A DNA stretch of 37,969 bases. Origin: an uncultured Pseudophaeobacter sp. (GTDB taxonomy: Bacteria > Pseudomonadota > Alphaproteobacteria > Rhodobacterales > Rhodobacteraceae). The DNA is taken from positions 1 to 37,969 of the forward strand of contig CAJQNB010000073.1 of NCBI GenBank assembly GCA_905479575.1, read 5' to 3'. The stretch's first letter is position 1; each line of letters starts with the position of its first letter. The notes beneath the pieces are model-generated. The model saw nothing but the letters and a program-made list of their open reading frames with translations. It had not been told where the DNA came from and did no database searches. Shown here piece after piece: positions 1 to 7,481 of this stretch. The position numbers were made by a program, and so were the translations under genes.

Positions 1-77
1 ATCGGCATTTTGGCTTCAAGCCACTTTGCAAGCTTGCGACGTTCGTCCAGCTTCAGGTGACAGTAGTGGGTTCCCAT
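1..77 (-). CDS. IS30-family transposase, N-terminal fragment
   Basis: The minus strand from 77 reads MGTHYCHLKLDERRKLAKWL and continues EAKMP to the window edge. This matches the usual N-terminal helix-turn-helix start of IS30-family transposases (pattern xYxHLxxxERxxIxxxL), which binds the terminal inverted repeats. The DDE catalytic domain lies outside the window. A GGAGG ribosome-binding site lies a few bases upstream (complement of about 84-90) and supports the ATG at 77. The ATG at 84 is out of frame. Only about 25 residues are visible, so the family call rests on this short but characteristic segment. Confidence 0.8.
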   Translation of the reverse strand, partial: MGTHYCHLKLDERRKLAKWLEAKMP

Positions 78-112
78 TCTTCATCCTCCGTGCAACTCTC
101 TGTTTTAGTAAA

Positions 113-140
113 GAATTTGCACTTCGTTTGTGAATCCACC
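113..140 (-). repeat. Probable IS30-type terminal inverted repeat
   Basis: Read on the minus strand from 140, this stretch begins GGTGGATTCACAAACGAAGT and continues GCAAATTC. IS30-family ends characteristically carry GATTCA followed about a dozen bases later by GCAA. It lies 36 to 63 bp outside the transposase start, a normal distance. The partner repeat is not in the window, so the exact end is uncertain by a few bases. Confidence 0.5.
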
Positions 141-354
141 TGCAGACTTCCGCGCCGCCAATAAGACGCTTGAAGAGGTGAGGGGGCTGTTGGCCAAAAT
201 TGGCGGGCCTTTGGGAGCCGATCTGTCGGGCAATATCAGCAAACTTCCAGACCTGGCTCGACGCCTGAAAATGACGATTTTGGCAGGGAAACTTTCACAT
301 GAAAGATCCGCAGAGAGTCGGAAAAATAAAAACATAGATAATACATGTGGTTGA
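141..354 (+). pseudogene. Possible 3' remnant of a host gene cut by the IS element
   Basis: An open frame runs from the IS border to a TGA at 352-354. It reads as a plausible charged, helical C-terminal segment (ADFRAANKTLEEVRGLLAKI, later LARRLKMTILAGKL) with GC-ending codons over its first two thirds. It has no credible start of its own: the only in-frame GTG lies inside the IS end, and no ribosome-binding site is seen. I do not recognise the family. It could also be a chance open frame of about 70 codons. Confidence 0.3.
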
Positions 355-573
355 ACGGTTCTCGCGCCATTTTTTCCTAGAAAAACGATTGCCCGCAGAA
401 AAACGTTTTTATCTATTTTTTATGCCGCGGGGCAACCCGGCTGCCTGTCTGCGCGCCCGAGGAGGTTTTTCCAAACCTGCCTCGGACTGCAAAAATCCTT
501 GATATGAAACCGAATTGCTGCGAGGAGATCCGGAATATGTCGAACGACGCATTTACATGTTTTGAGGTGGGAA
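355..573 (+). other. AT-rich leader upstream of the CmcI-like gene
   Basis: No gene is seen here. The first part is rich in A/T tracts, unlike most of the window. It contains AGAAAAACG twice (379-387 and 397-405, an 18-bp spacing), the second copy running into the palindrome AAAAACGTTTTT (399-410). This may be the promoter region of the gene starting at 574, but no convincing -35/-10 pair could be assigned. Confidence 0.35.
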
Positions 574-1344
574 ATGACTGAATTTAAGCAAGAGATTGCA
601 GGCCGCATTGCGGAAATGATGAACGACAAGCCGTTGAACGACTTGGCTATGACATTTCTTCAAGCAACGACCCATCCGAAGTATTCGTATAACTACCACT
701 GGCAAGATCGGCCGATCATTCAATACCCGCAAGACATCGTAGCGATGCAGGAACTCATCTGGAGCATCAAGCCCGACCTGATCATCGAGACGGGTATTGC
801 GCATGGTGGGTCGCTGGTCTTCAGTGCGTCCATGCTTGCGTTACTGGATATGTGCGATGCCATTGAGGCGGGCACAGTCCTTGACCCATCTAAATCGTCC
901 CGCAAAGTTCTGGGTATCGACATCGACATCCGCGCGCATAACCTCGCTGCCATTCAGGATCATCCAATGGCCTCTCGCATCGAGATGATCGAGGGGTCCA
1001 GCATTGACCCTGACATCTTCGCCAAGGTTAAAAAGGCTGCGGAGGGATACCAGCGCGTTCTTGTCTGTCTAGATTCAAACCACACTCATGATCATGTCCG
1101 GAGCGAACTGGAGCTTTATGCGCCGCTCACGTCGGTCGGAAGTTATTGCGTCGTCTTCGACACGCTAATCGAGGACATGCCAGCGGACGAGTATCCTGAT
1201 CGCTCCTGGGGGCCGGGGAACAATCCCAAAACTGCGGTTTGGGACTATCTAAAGACCCACTCCGAGTTCGAGATTGACAAGAGCATCCCCGCGAAACTGC
1301 TGATCACGGTCGCTCATGACGGTTTCCTCAAACGGGTCCGGTAG
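574..1344 (+). CDS. CmcI-like cephalosporin hydroxylase/O-methyltransferase family protein
   Basis: The product has 256 residues and resembles the CmcI/RhmA-like SAM-dependent methyltransferase family. Family members are annotated as cephalosporin hydroxylases or rhamnosyl O-methyltransferases and often sit in polysaccharide or glycolipid clusters. Visible signatures are the SAM-binding loop PDLIIETGIAHGGS (about residues 67-80), the strand LGIDIDIRAHN, and the metal-site region LVCLDSNHTHDHV. The ATG at 574 was chosen because GAGGTGGGA precedes it; the upstream in-frame TTG at 562 has no such site. It converges on a family 2 glycosyltransferase gene with a single base between the stops. A role in methylating a surface sugar is inferred from that neighbour. 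Antibiotic synthesis is unlikely, since no other such genes are present. Confidence 0.75.
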   Translation: MTEFKQEIAGRIAEMMNDKPLNDLAMTFLQATTHPKYSYNYHWQDRPIIQYPQDIVAMQELIWSIKPDLIIETGIAHGGSLVFSASMLALLDMCDAIEAGTVLDPSKSSRKVLGIDIDIRAHNLAAIQDHPMASRIEMIEGSSIDPDIFAKVKKAAEGYQRVLVCLDSNHTHDHVRSELELYAPLTSVGSYCVVFDTLIEDMPADEYPDRSWGPGNNPKTAVWDYLKTHSEFEIDKSIPAKLLITVAHDGFLKRVR

Positions 1345-1345
1345 A

Positions 1346-2605
1346 TCAAAGCTGGCGCTGAAAATCCTTGGACCGACGCTTGGCCTCCTTCCAGGCCAAG
1401 CGAGATGTCATATCGCCTGACAGAACCGCGCCAAAATCTTGCCCCAAGATCGCATCTATCATATGGGCTGCCGTAAGAATGGTGTTTTCGCCTCCCTCGG
1501 TAGCGGAAACCCTGAAGCTCGATAGTTGCCCCTGGGCACGGGCAAAGCGCTCTTGCAGGCTTCGTTTGGCCTGAGGCGGGCCTTGCAGAGCTGCGTCTAG
1601 GACGGATTGTATGCCCTTCGCTTCCGCGTGGTCCCGCAAAATGCCCTGTATTTGCTCTGCTAGCGCAGGGTTCTTGCGTGTCGATCCACGAACATACTTA
1701 TACCAGCTGAGGTAGTCGGGCTGAATTGCCTCAAGGCCATGGTTGCGCCGCAAGGTCTCCAGGGTCGAGAAAAACGCCAATGGGACTGATCCGGCATGGG
1801 GAAACACATCGCTCATCGGGTCGGTAATGTTCTCTTTTGCAAAAAGCTTGCTGCTGTTGGTCCCAGAACTATTGTTTTGTTCGGCTCCGTGGCCACCGCC
1901 GGTGCTTGCCGGGCTGTATCCGTTGATCGAGAACGGGTGGTCGACCCCGATGAAATGGCCGTCTTTCAAGATGGATCTATACGATAGGTTGACGTCAGGG
2001 ATTGCGCTGTCGAAAACCGTTCTCCCGTCCATCGACGTCTTGAGCATGTAGGCGCGCGAAAGGCAGCCGTGATATATATCCGGAACCGGACGCAGGTTGG
2101 ATACATCTGCCGTCATGAGCTTCTGTAGGTTGTCCGCGCCGTGGAAAGCCTTTGGAGAGCCAAAGCAATTGTCGCGGTAGAATCTGACACCGCCGGTCTT
2201 CCTGCCATACCCTTCAATGGGCCAGCCATAGGTTGCCTTGATCCAACTCAGACCATCAGGCCTGTTGGCCTCCAAAAGCTGCCGCAAGTACGGGAACTGT
2301 TTTGGGAGTATCCCGTCGTCATCGCCGAAGTAGATCAGATAATCACCTGTCGATGCGTTGAAAGCCGTTTCAAAGTTCTGCCGCATTGAAAGTCGCGCAC
2401 CCGTATTCACGTAGACCAGTCGGCTGTCATCGAACTCTTGCATGAGTTCCTTGGTCCCGTCGGAGCTGGCATTGTCGCTTACAATGATCTCTATGTTGTC
2501 ATCGTCGATCTCGAGAGCAGTCTGAACGGAATGCCGCAAATACTGGCCTCGTTCTCGGGTCGGAATAGCAATGCTGATTTTCAATTTGAAGAGCTCCTTC
2601 TGCAT
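1346..2605 (-). CDS. Family 2 glycosyltransferase
   Basis: The product has 419 residues with an N-terminal GT-A domain: the opening strand SIAIPTRERGQYL, the nucleotide-site motif IVSDNASSDGT (about 42-51) and the metal-binding acidic cluster FGDDDG (about 93-98). These fit an inverting transferase that uses a nucleotide sugar at the inner membrane or in the cytosol. The C-terminal half (from about residue 240) is not recognised and has no membrane segment. Besides the ATG at 2605, which lacks a good ribosome-binding site, an in-frame TTG at 2584 is preceded by AAGGAG at a suitable distance and may be the true start. The acceptor is unknown. With the convergent CmcI-like gene and the nearby IS element it suggests accessory surface-glycan cargo. 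Confidence 0.85.
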   Translation of the reverse strand: MQKELFKLKISIAIPTRERGQYLRHSVQTALEIDDDNIEIIVSDNASSDGTKELMQEFDDSRLVYVNTGARLSMRQNFETAFNASTGDYLIYFGDDDGILPKQFPYLRQLLEANRPDGLSWIKATYGWPIEGYGRKTGGVRFYRDNCFGSPKAFHGADNLQKLMTADVSNLRPVPDIYHGCLSRAYMLKTSMDGRTVFDSAIPDVNLSYRSILKDGHFIGVDHPFSINGYSPASTGGGHGAEQNNSSGTNSSKLFAKENITDPMSDVFPHAGSVPLAFFSTLETLRRNHGLEAIQPDYLSWYKYVRGSTRKNPALAEQIQGILRDHAEAKGIQSVLDAALQGPPQAKRSLQERFARAQGQLSSFRVSATEGGENTILTAAHMIDAILGQDFGAVLSGDMTSRLAWKEAKRRSKDFQRQL

Positions 2606-3005
2606 TATCTAACGTAGAGATAACCCTTAATCTCATGCGATTTTCTGGGCCGAAGTGAATCCGGGTTCCCAACTCTACCCGCAGTCCAAGAAATGCAAAT
2701 CTCAAAGCTACGATGAATTTGTAATGGATGGCCGAAGTCCAGACAACAAAGAACTATCGCCGCAAGTGCGGCTTTGGCCTTTCACGGGGACGTCTGAAGT
2801 TTTGTAAACACAGTAGCAAACCGTCCCAGAAGGTCGGTGGCACATGTGGCTAGGTTTCTGGACTTTCGCCGCCAGCTTGTGGCAGCGTGATCACAATGGA
2901 TCAAAAGGCGGGAATGCACTATCACTTGATCTGGCAGTTGGTCTGGATCAGTTGGGCCAGGCTCTCAAGTGGAGGTCTCGCCCTTGGCTGGCCCCTGTCT
3001 CAGTT
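2606..3005. other. Intergenic region between divergent genes
   Basis: This 400-bp gap separates the leftward glycosyltransferase gene from the rightward binding-protein gene, so it must hold promoters for both. An open frame continues upstream of 3006 to 2844, but its first 54 codons do not look like a signal peptide or any known domain. I treat it as non-coding. No clear operator or RNA structure was found. Confidence 0.5.
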
Positions 3006-4301
3006 ATGGAAAGAAGATCATTAGTGGCTTCGCGATTTGGACTCCTTCTAGCCGGTCTTGTGGCACTGACTGTTGGCACTGCTGCGGCGGCGCAAACCGA
3101 GCTGAGCATGTGGTATCATGGATCGCAGAATGAAACTGAACGCCGGGTCATTGTTGAGATCGTCGAGGATTTCAATGCCAGTCAACCGGATTGGAAAGTC
3201 ATCCTGATGAGCTTTCCTGAAGGCAGTTACAATGACTCGGTGGTTCGGGCGGCTCAGACCGGGAACCTGCCTGACATCATTGATGTGGATGCGCCGATGG
3301 TCGCCAATTGGGCATGGTTGGGATATCTGCAGCCGCTGCGCATAGAGGAGGCCGCGGTCGAGGCGTTCCTGCCATCCGCTGTTGGGCGCTGGAATGGTCA
3401 TATCTATTCGGTTGGCCTGTGGGAGGCTGCGCTTGCGATCCTGACACGCAAGTCCACCTTGGAAAAATATGACATCCGACTGCCAAGTCTTGCGGACCCC
3501 TGGAGTGCGGCCGAATTTGAAACGGCCTTGGTTAAACTCAAAGCATCCGGGGAGTTCGACTATCCGCTGGACCTGGGGCTGAGCAGGGAGGGCGAATGGT
3601 TTCCCTATGCCATTAGCCCCTTTTTGCAAAGCTTCGGTGGCGATCTGGTGGACCGATCTGACTATAGTTCGGCACAGGGTGTGTTAAATGGCGAGGCCGC
3701 GCTGAGATTTGGAACTTGGTGGCAGTCCCTGTTTTCGCGCGGGCTTGTTCCCAGCCCGGAACAGTCGCAACCAAACCGAACCGCCGCGTTAATTGATGGT
3801 ACATATGCCATGGCCTGGGACGGCAATTGGACCGTTCTGGATTTCATCGATGCCGTAGGAGAGGATGCCGTATTTCTGCCGGCACCCGATTTTGGCAAGG
3901 GCAGTGTCATCGGCGCCGGGAGTTGGCAGTTTGGCGTGTCAGCCACGTCAGAACATGTGGATGGAGCCAGCGCCTTTGTCGAGTTTGCGATTCAAGACCG
4001 ATACCTGTCCACCATCGCGGATGAATTGGGATTGATCCCACCCACCCTGGCAGCCGCGAGAGCATCCACGACCTATGGCCCGGAGGGCTGGTTGCCAGGG
4101 TTTGTCGATTTGTCGCGCCAACAGGCTTTGCTACGTCCGGTGTCTCCCAGCTATGTTGTGATAGCAAAGGTGTTTGAAAGAGCCCTGGTTGAGATCGCTG
4201 AAGGTGCGGATGTGAAGGCCGTGCTTGATGAAGCGACCGATGACATCAACCGAGATATCACGCGAAATGCAGGGTATGTAAATCAATTGAGCGTTGATTA
4301 G
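3006..4301 (+). CDS. Extracellular solute-binding protein, family 1 (sugar ABC-type)
   Basis: The product has 431 residues and a clear signal peptide (MERRSLVASRFGLLLAGLVA, cleavage likely after TAAAA before QTEL). The mature part opens with ELSMWYHGSQNETERRVIVE and contains IVEDFNASQPDWKV and PDIIDVDAP, typical of periplasmic binding proteins of carbohydrate importers. The ATG at 3006 is preferred because it places the signal peptide at the very N terminus; the frame is open back to 2844 but that extension is unlike any export signal. No permease or ATPase gene is next to it. Instead a hybrid sensor kinase begins 77 bp downstream on the same strand. It may therefore serve signalling, or borrow a transporter coded elsewhere. 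The ligand is unknown. Confidence 0.88.
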   Translation: MERRSLVASRFGLLLAGLVALTVGTAAAAQTELSMWYHGSQNETERRVIVEIVEDFNASQPDWKVILMSFPEGSYNDSVVRAAQTGNLPDIIDVDAPMVANWAWLGYLQPLRIEEAAVEAFLPSAVGRWNGHIYSVGLWEAALAILTRKSTLEKYDIRLPSLADPWSAAEFETALVKLKASGEFDYPLDLGLSREGEWFPYAISPFLQSFGGDLVDRSDYSSAQGVLNGEAALRFGTWWQSLFSRGLVPSPEQSQPNRTAALIDGTYAMAWDGNWTVLDFIDAVGEDAVFLPAPDFGKGSVIGAGSWQFGVSATSEHVDGASAFVEFAIQDRYLSTIADELGLIPPTLAAARASTTYGPEGWLPGFVDLSRQQALLRPVSPSYVVIAKVFERALVEIAEGADVKAVLDEATDDINRDITRNAGYVNQLSVD

Positions 4302-4378
4302 GGGCGCCAGGCTTTCTGATGATGGGGCTGGAAGGTGTTGAGCAGAGGCCGGGTAAGCGACCTTAAAGGGTGGATTGA

Positions 4379-6454
4379 GTGATAGAGGGACTTCTAAACA
4401 GGTTTTGCTTCGCCACTAAGGTGTTTCCGGCCTTGCTGGGAATGTTGTGTCTTGCAGTCCTGCCGGGGCAATTGAATGCAGATCCGCTGCGTGTTGGCTT
4501 TTATGAAAACCGGCCCAAAATTTTTCGAGACGCAGCTGGGCAACCCGCCGGTTTTTGGCCGGAGGTGACCGAAGCCATTCTGTCTGAGATGGGCTATGAT
4601 TTCGAATACGTCGACTGTGAATGGGAAACCTGCCTGGAGATGGTGGGGCAGGGGCAGCTCGACCTTATGCCGGATGTGGCCTTTTCTGAGGAGCGTGCAG
4701 CGCAGTTCCAGTTTATCAACGAAGCGCTGATTTATTCATGGTCTACTATCGTCACCTCCCAGGAGGTTGAGATTACCTCTCTGGCGGATTTTGAGGGCAA
4801 GAGAATTGCCGTGCTCGCAAATAGTATCCAGGAGCGTGACCTGAGGCGGTTTTTACGCAAAGAAGGGCTAAAGAGTAAGCTGATCTGGACGTCGTCAGTG
4901 CAGGGCGCGATTGATGCGATTTTGGTTGGTGATGCGGATTTGGCAATTACCAATACGTTCTTTGCGGTGCAGATGGCCAATCAGAACAGTTTGCGTATTC
5001 CTGAGCTGCCATTTCAGGTCAACTCCTATCACTATGTGGTGCCGCCGGATGCCCCGGAAAGCTTTGTCCAGGCGATGAATCTGGCCAGCTATCGGCAGCA
5101 AATGACCTTTGGGTCGGACTTTCACTCTGCCAAGTATGAATGGATTTCCTTTCACAAAGCCCCGCTGCCGAGCTGGCTTATTACTGTACTTCTTGTAGCG
5201 GTTTCTGTGCTTTTGGTGTCAGCAGTGCTCATATTCATCCTGCGCCGTGTTGTTCGGGCGCGCACCTTGGATCTTGCGACCACGGTTGATGCGCTAAGCG
5301 CAGAAATGGATCTTCGCAAAAAGGCCGAGAAGTTTGCCCTGGAAACCCAGAAATTTGACGCGATAGGCCGGCTTGTCGGGGGCGTCGCCCATGATTTCAA
5401 TAATCTATTGTCGGTGATCATGGGTAACCTCGAATTGTTAAAAGACCAGCGTGGGCTGGATGCGCCCTCCTTGAAGTTCATTGACCAAGCACTGTCCGCG
5501 ACCAAACGCGGGGCCAAACTGTCCTATGATCTCTTGTCTTTTGGGCGGCGTGCTCAGCTTGTGCCGCAGGTGCTGCGGGTTGATCTGGTTTTGCGTGGAA
5601 TCGAGGAGATGCTACGCCGGACCCTGCCTGAAAACATATCTGTGGAATTCTCCTATGACCCTCTTGTGAAGGCGGTTCTTCTGGATCAGGGGCAGCTGGA
5701 GAATGCGATTTTGAACCTGGTGTTGAATGCCCGCGATGCGATGCCAGACGGGGGCAAGCTGACAGTTTCGGTGTCTAACCTAGGAGCGGACCAAAGCGAC
5801 GGCGATGACCTTTCAGGCGACCAGGTGGTGGTCTCTGTGACGGACACCGGAGTGGGGATCAAAGAAGATTCTTTGAGTAAGGTGTTTGAGCCTTTTTTCA
5901 CAACCAAAGAATTCGACAAAGGGTCGGGGATGGGGCTGGCGATGGTGCATGGCTTTGTGACCCAGTCGGGGGGTAAGATCCGTATCCGCAGTGTCTGGGA
6001 GCAGGGGACGACGGTGGAGCTGAGGTTCCCGGTGACCGTTGAGGCGGCGGATCAGGCGGCGGGAGGTGACATTTCCACAGGTTTTTTGGGCGATGAACAG
6101 ATCTTACTGGTTGAAGATGACGATGATGTCCGCAGCGCCCTGAGCCAACGCCTTTCGGCCTCTGGGTTTCGTGTGACGCAGGCCCACAACGGCACAGAGG
6201 CCCTGGATCTGGTCAAAAAGGCACCTGAATTTGACCTGGTGGTGACGGATCTGACGATGCCTGGGTCGGTACAGGGGCTGGATTTGGTGGCGCAAGTCAG
6301 AAAGGTGCTTGATGGTGTCCCGATCGTGATCCTCACGGGGTATGGCGCTGATGTGCTCGATAGTGTCTCGGGGCTGCCAAAGCTTACTGTACTCAATAAA
6401 CCTATCTCGGGACCTGTTTTGATTTCCAAAATTCGCGCTCTTTTGGACAGCTGA
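4379..6454 (+). CDS. Hybrid sensor histidine kinase with periplasmic SBP_bac_3 sensor and receiver domain
   Basis: The product has 691 residues. The order is: signal peptide (1-34); periplasmic family 3 solute-binding domain (about 35-260, starting DPLRVGFYENRPKIF); one membrane helix (about 263-290); HisKA with phospho-acceptor His338 in GGVAHDFNNLLSVIMGN; HATPase_c with N-box NLVLNARDAMPDGG, G1 TDTGVGI and G2 GSGMGLAMVHG; and a C-terminal receiver with Asp624 in VVTDLTMPG and Lys in NKPIS. The SBP domain should bind a small polar ligand and control autophosphorylation. The start is GTG with AAAGGGTGG upstream. There is no separate response-regulator gene nearby, so output probably passes through the receiver to a partner coded elsewhere. 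The preceding binding-protein gene may be its co-sensor. Confidence 0.9.
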   Translation: MIEGLLNRFCFATKVFPALLGMLCLAVLPGQLNADPLRVGFYENRPKIFRDAAGQPAGFWPEVTEAILSEMGYDFEYVDCEWETCLEMVGQGQLDLMPDVAFSEERAAQFQFINEALIYSWSTIVTSQEVEITSLADFEGKRIAVLANSIQERDLRRFLRKEGLKSKLIWTSSVQGAIDAILVGDADLAITNTFFAVQMANQNSLRIPELPFQVNSYHYVVPPDAPESFVQAMNLASYRQQMTFGSDFHSAKYEWISFHKAPLPSWLITVLLVAVSVLLVSAVLIFILRRVVRARTLDLATTVDALSAEMDLRKKAEKFALETQKFDAIGRLVGGVAHDFNNLLSVIMGNLELLKDQRGLDAPSLKFIDQALSATKRGAKLSYDLLSFGRRAQLVPQVLRVDLVLRGIEEMLRRTLPENISVEFSYDPLVKAVLLDQGQLENAILNLVLNARDAMPDGGKLTVSVSNLGADQSDGDDLSGDQVVVSVTDTGVGIKEDSLSKVFEPFFTTKEFDKGSGMGLAMVHGFVTQSGGKIRIRSVWEQGTTVELRFPVTVEAADQAAGGDISTGFLGDEQILLVEDDDDVRSALSQRLSASGFRVTQAHNGTEALDLVKKAPEFDLVVTDLTMPGSVQGLDLVAQVRKVLDGVPIVILTGYGADVLDSVSGLPKLTVLNKPISGPVLISKIRALLDS

Positions 6455-6455
6455 C

Positions 6456-6481
6456 CGCTGCACCTGGCGCGAGGTGCAGCG
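6456..6481 (+). terminator. Strong hairpin after the sensor kinase gene
   Basis: A perfect 10-bp stem (CGCTGCACCT with AGGTGCAGCG) encloses a six-base loop and starts two bases after the kinase stop codon. No T-run follows, so it is either an imperfect intrinsic terminator or an RNA-end stabiliser. It separates the kinase from the phosphate-controlled operon downstream. Confidence 0.55.
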
Positions 6482-6568
6482 CAAAACGGGGGCTGTTGGG
6501 CCTTTGCGCTGTGATGGGGTGATCTGCTGGGCGGTGTCGTGATGCCTTGATGCGCAGGGGAATGGAAA

Positions 6569-6586
6569 CTGTCACCGTTCTGTTAA
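6569..6586 (+). promoter_or_regulatory. Pho box (PhoB binding site) upstream of plcP-btaAB
   Basis: The sequence CTGTCAC-CGTT-CTGTTAA consists of two 7-bp direct repeats separated by 4 bp, matching the PhoB consensus CTGTCAT-N4-CTGTCAT in 11 of 14 repeat positions. It ends 49 bp before the plcP start. A possible -10 element (CCATAT, near 6602-6607) lies downstream at a spacing reasonable for a PhoB-activated promoter whose -35 is replaced by the box. The position and the lipid-remodelling genes behind it make phosphate control likely. Confidence 0.75.
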
Positions 6587-6635
6587 AACGATGGGGTACC
6601 TCCATATGCGACGCAAGTGACAGCGGGCGACGCGC

Positions 6636-7469
6636 ATGAAATACCGAACCATTTTTTTGTCCGATATCCATTTGGGCACCCCAGGATGTCAGGCTGAACT
6701 ACTGCTGGATTTCCTCAAATGCCACGAAGCAGACACCTACTATTTGGTTGGTGATATTGTGGATGCCTGGCGCATTCGCAGAAAGGGTTTCCTCTGGCCG
6801 CAGGCGCACAATGACGTGGTGCAAACGCTTCTGGCCAAGGCACATGGCGGTGCCCGGATCTATTTAATCCCCGGCAACCATGACGAATTCCTGCGCTCCT
6901 ACTTTGGCACTCATTTTGGCGGTATCGAGGTGCTGGGGTCTGCCGAGTTCACCGCCCATAACGGAAAATGTTATCTGGTTACCCATGGTGATCAATTTGA
7001 TGCGGTGGTGACAAACGCCAAATGGCTCGCGCATCTTGGGGACCGGGCCTATGAATTGATGCTGTGGCTGAACACCCGCCTCAATCGGCTTCGCCACCTC
7101 TGGGGCGGACAGTACTGGTCCTTGTCAAAATGGGCCAAGCACCAGGTCAAGCAGGCTGTCAATTTTATCAGCGAGTATGAAACAGTGCTGACTGCCGAGG
7201 CACGGCGCGGCGGCTACGATGGGGTGATCTGCGGTCATATTCATAGTGCTGCCATCCGTGACATGGGAGAGGTGACCTATGTAAACACTGGTGACTGGGT
7301 CGAAAGCTGCACCGCTGTCGTTGAAACGGCAGATGGCAGTCTTGCTCTTATCGATTGGACGCGTTCAGCGCGCCAGTCTCGCGGGCAGTCGCGCCGCCAA
7401 CTTGGCCGCCAGCCTCGTCGCCGGGCACGCGATGCCCAGCCCGAAGAAAAAGTTCTAGAAAACGTTTAG
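6636..7469 (+). CDS. plcP: PlcP-type metallophosphoesterase (phospholipase C; LpxH-like fold)
   Basis: The product has 277 residues with the full calcineurin-like metal site: Asp10 and His12 (LSDIHLG), Asp40 (VGDIVDAWR), Asn81-His82 (GNHDEF), His117 (THGDQFD), and His201/His203 (GHIH). Such proteins are often annotated as UDP-2,3-diacylglucosamine diphosphatase. Studied alphaproteobacterial PlcP proteins instead cleave membrane phospholipids under phosphate starvation, giving diacylglycerol. The direct neighbours btaA and btaB use that product, and a Pho box lies upstream, so PlcP is preferred to LpxH. The C terminus (about residues 240-265) is very rich in Arg and Gln, which may help binding to anionic membranes. 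btaA starts 12 bases after its stop. The ribosome-binding site is weak. Confidence 0.87.
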   Translation: MKYRTIFLSDIHLGTPGCQAELLLDFLKCHEADTYYLVGDIVDAWRIRRKGFLWPQAHNDVVQTLLAKAHGGARIYLIPGNHDEFLRSYFGTHFGGIEVLGSAEFTAHNGKCYLVTHGDQFDAVVTNAKWLAHLGDRAYELMLWLNTRLNRLRHLWGGQYWSLSKWAKHQVKQAVNFISEYETVLTAEARRGGYDGVICGHIHSAAIRDMGEVTYVNTGDWVESCTAVVETADGSLALIDWTRSARQSRGQSRRQLGRQPRRRARDAQPEEKVLENV

Positions 7470-7481
7470 GGGATACACCCA

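Larger units (their letters stand above)
1..140 (-). mobile_element. IS30-family insertion sequence, left-truncated by the window edge
   Basis: This is the 5' end of an IS30-type element reading leftwards. It holds the start of the transposase gene and, further out, a probable terminal inverted repeat. The outer boundary near position 140 is an estimate based on the IS30-like end pattern (GATTCA followed some bases later by GCAA). The rest of the element lies outside the window, so the second inverted repeat and the target duplication cannot be checked. A break inside a multicopy element is typical of a draft contig end. Confidence 0.75.

Noticed and set aside
574..1344. Antibiotic (cephalosporin) biosynthesis gene
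   Set aside because: The CmcI-like family is broad and common in surface-glycan clusters; no other beta-lactam pathway gene is near.
2844..3005. N-terminal extension of the solute-binding protein
   Set aside because: The frame is open, but a normal signal peptide begins at the internal ATG at 3006; the extension would abolish export.
6636..7469. LpxH of lipid A synthesis
   Set aside because: The fold and metal motifs would allow it, but the operon with btaA/btaB and the Pho box point to PlcP. It is kept only as an alternative.
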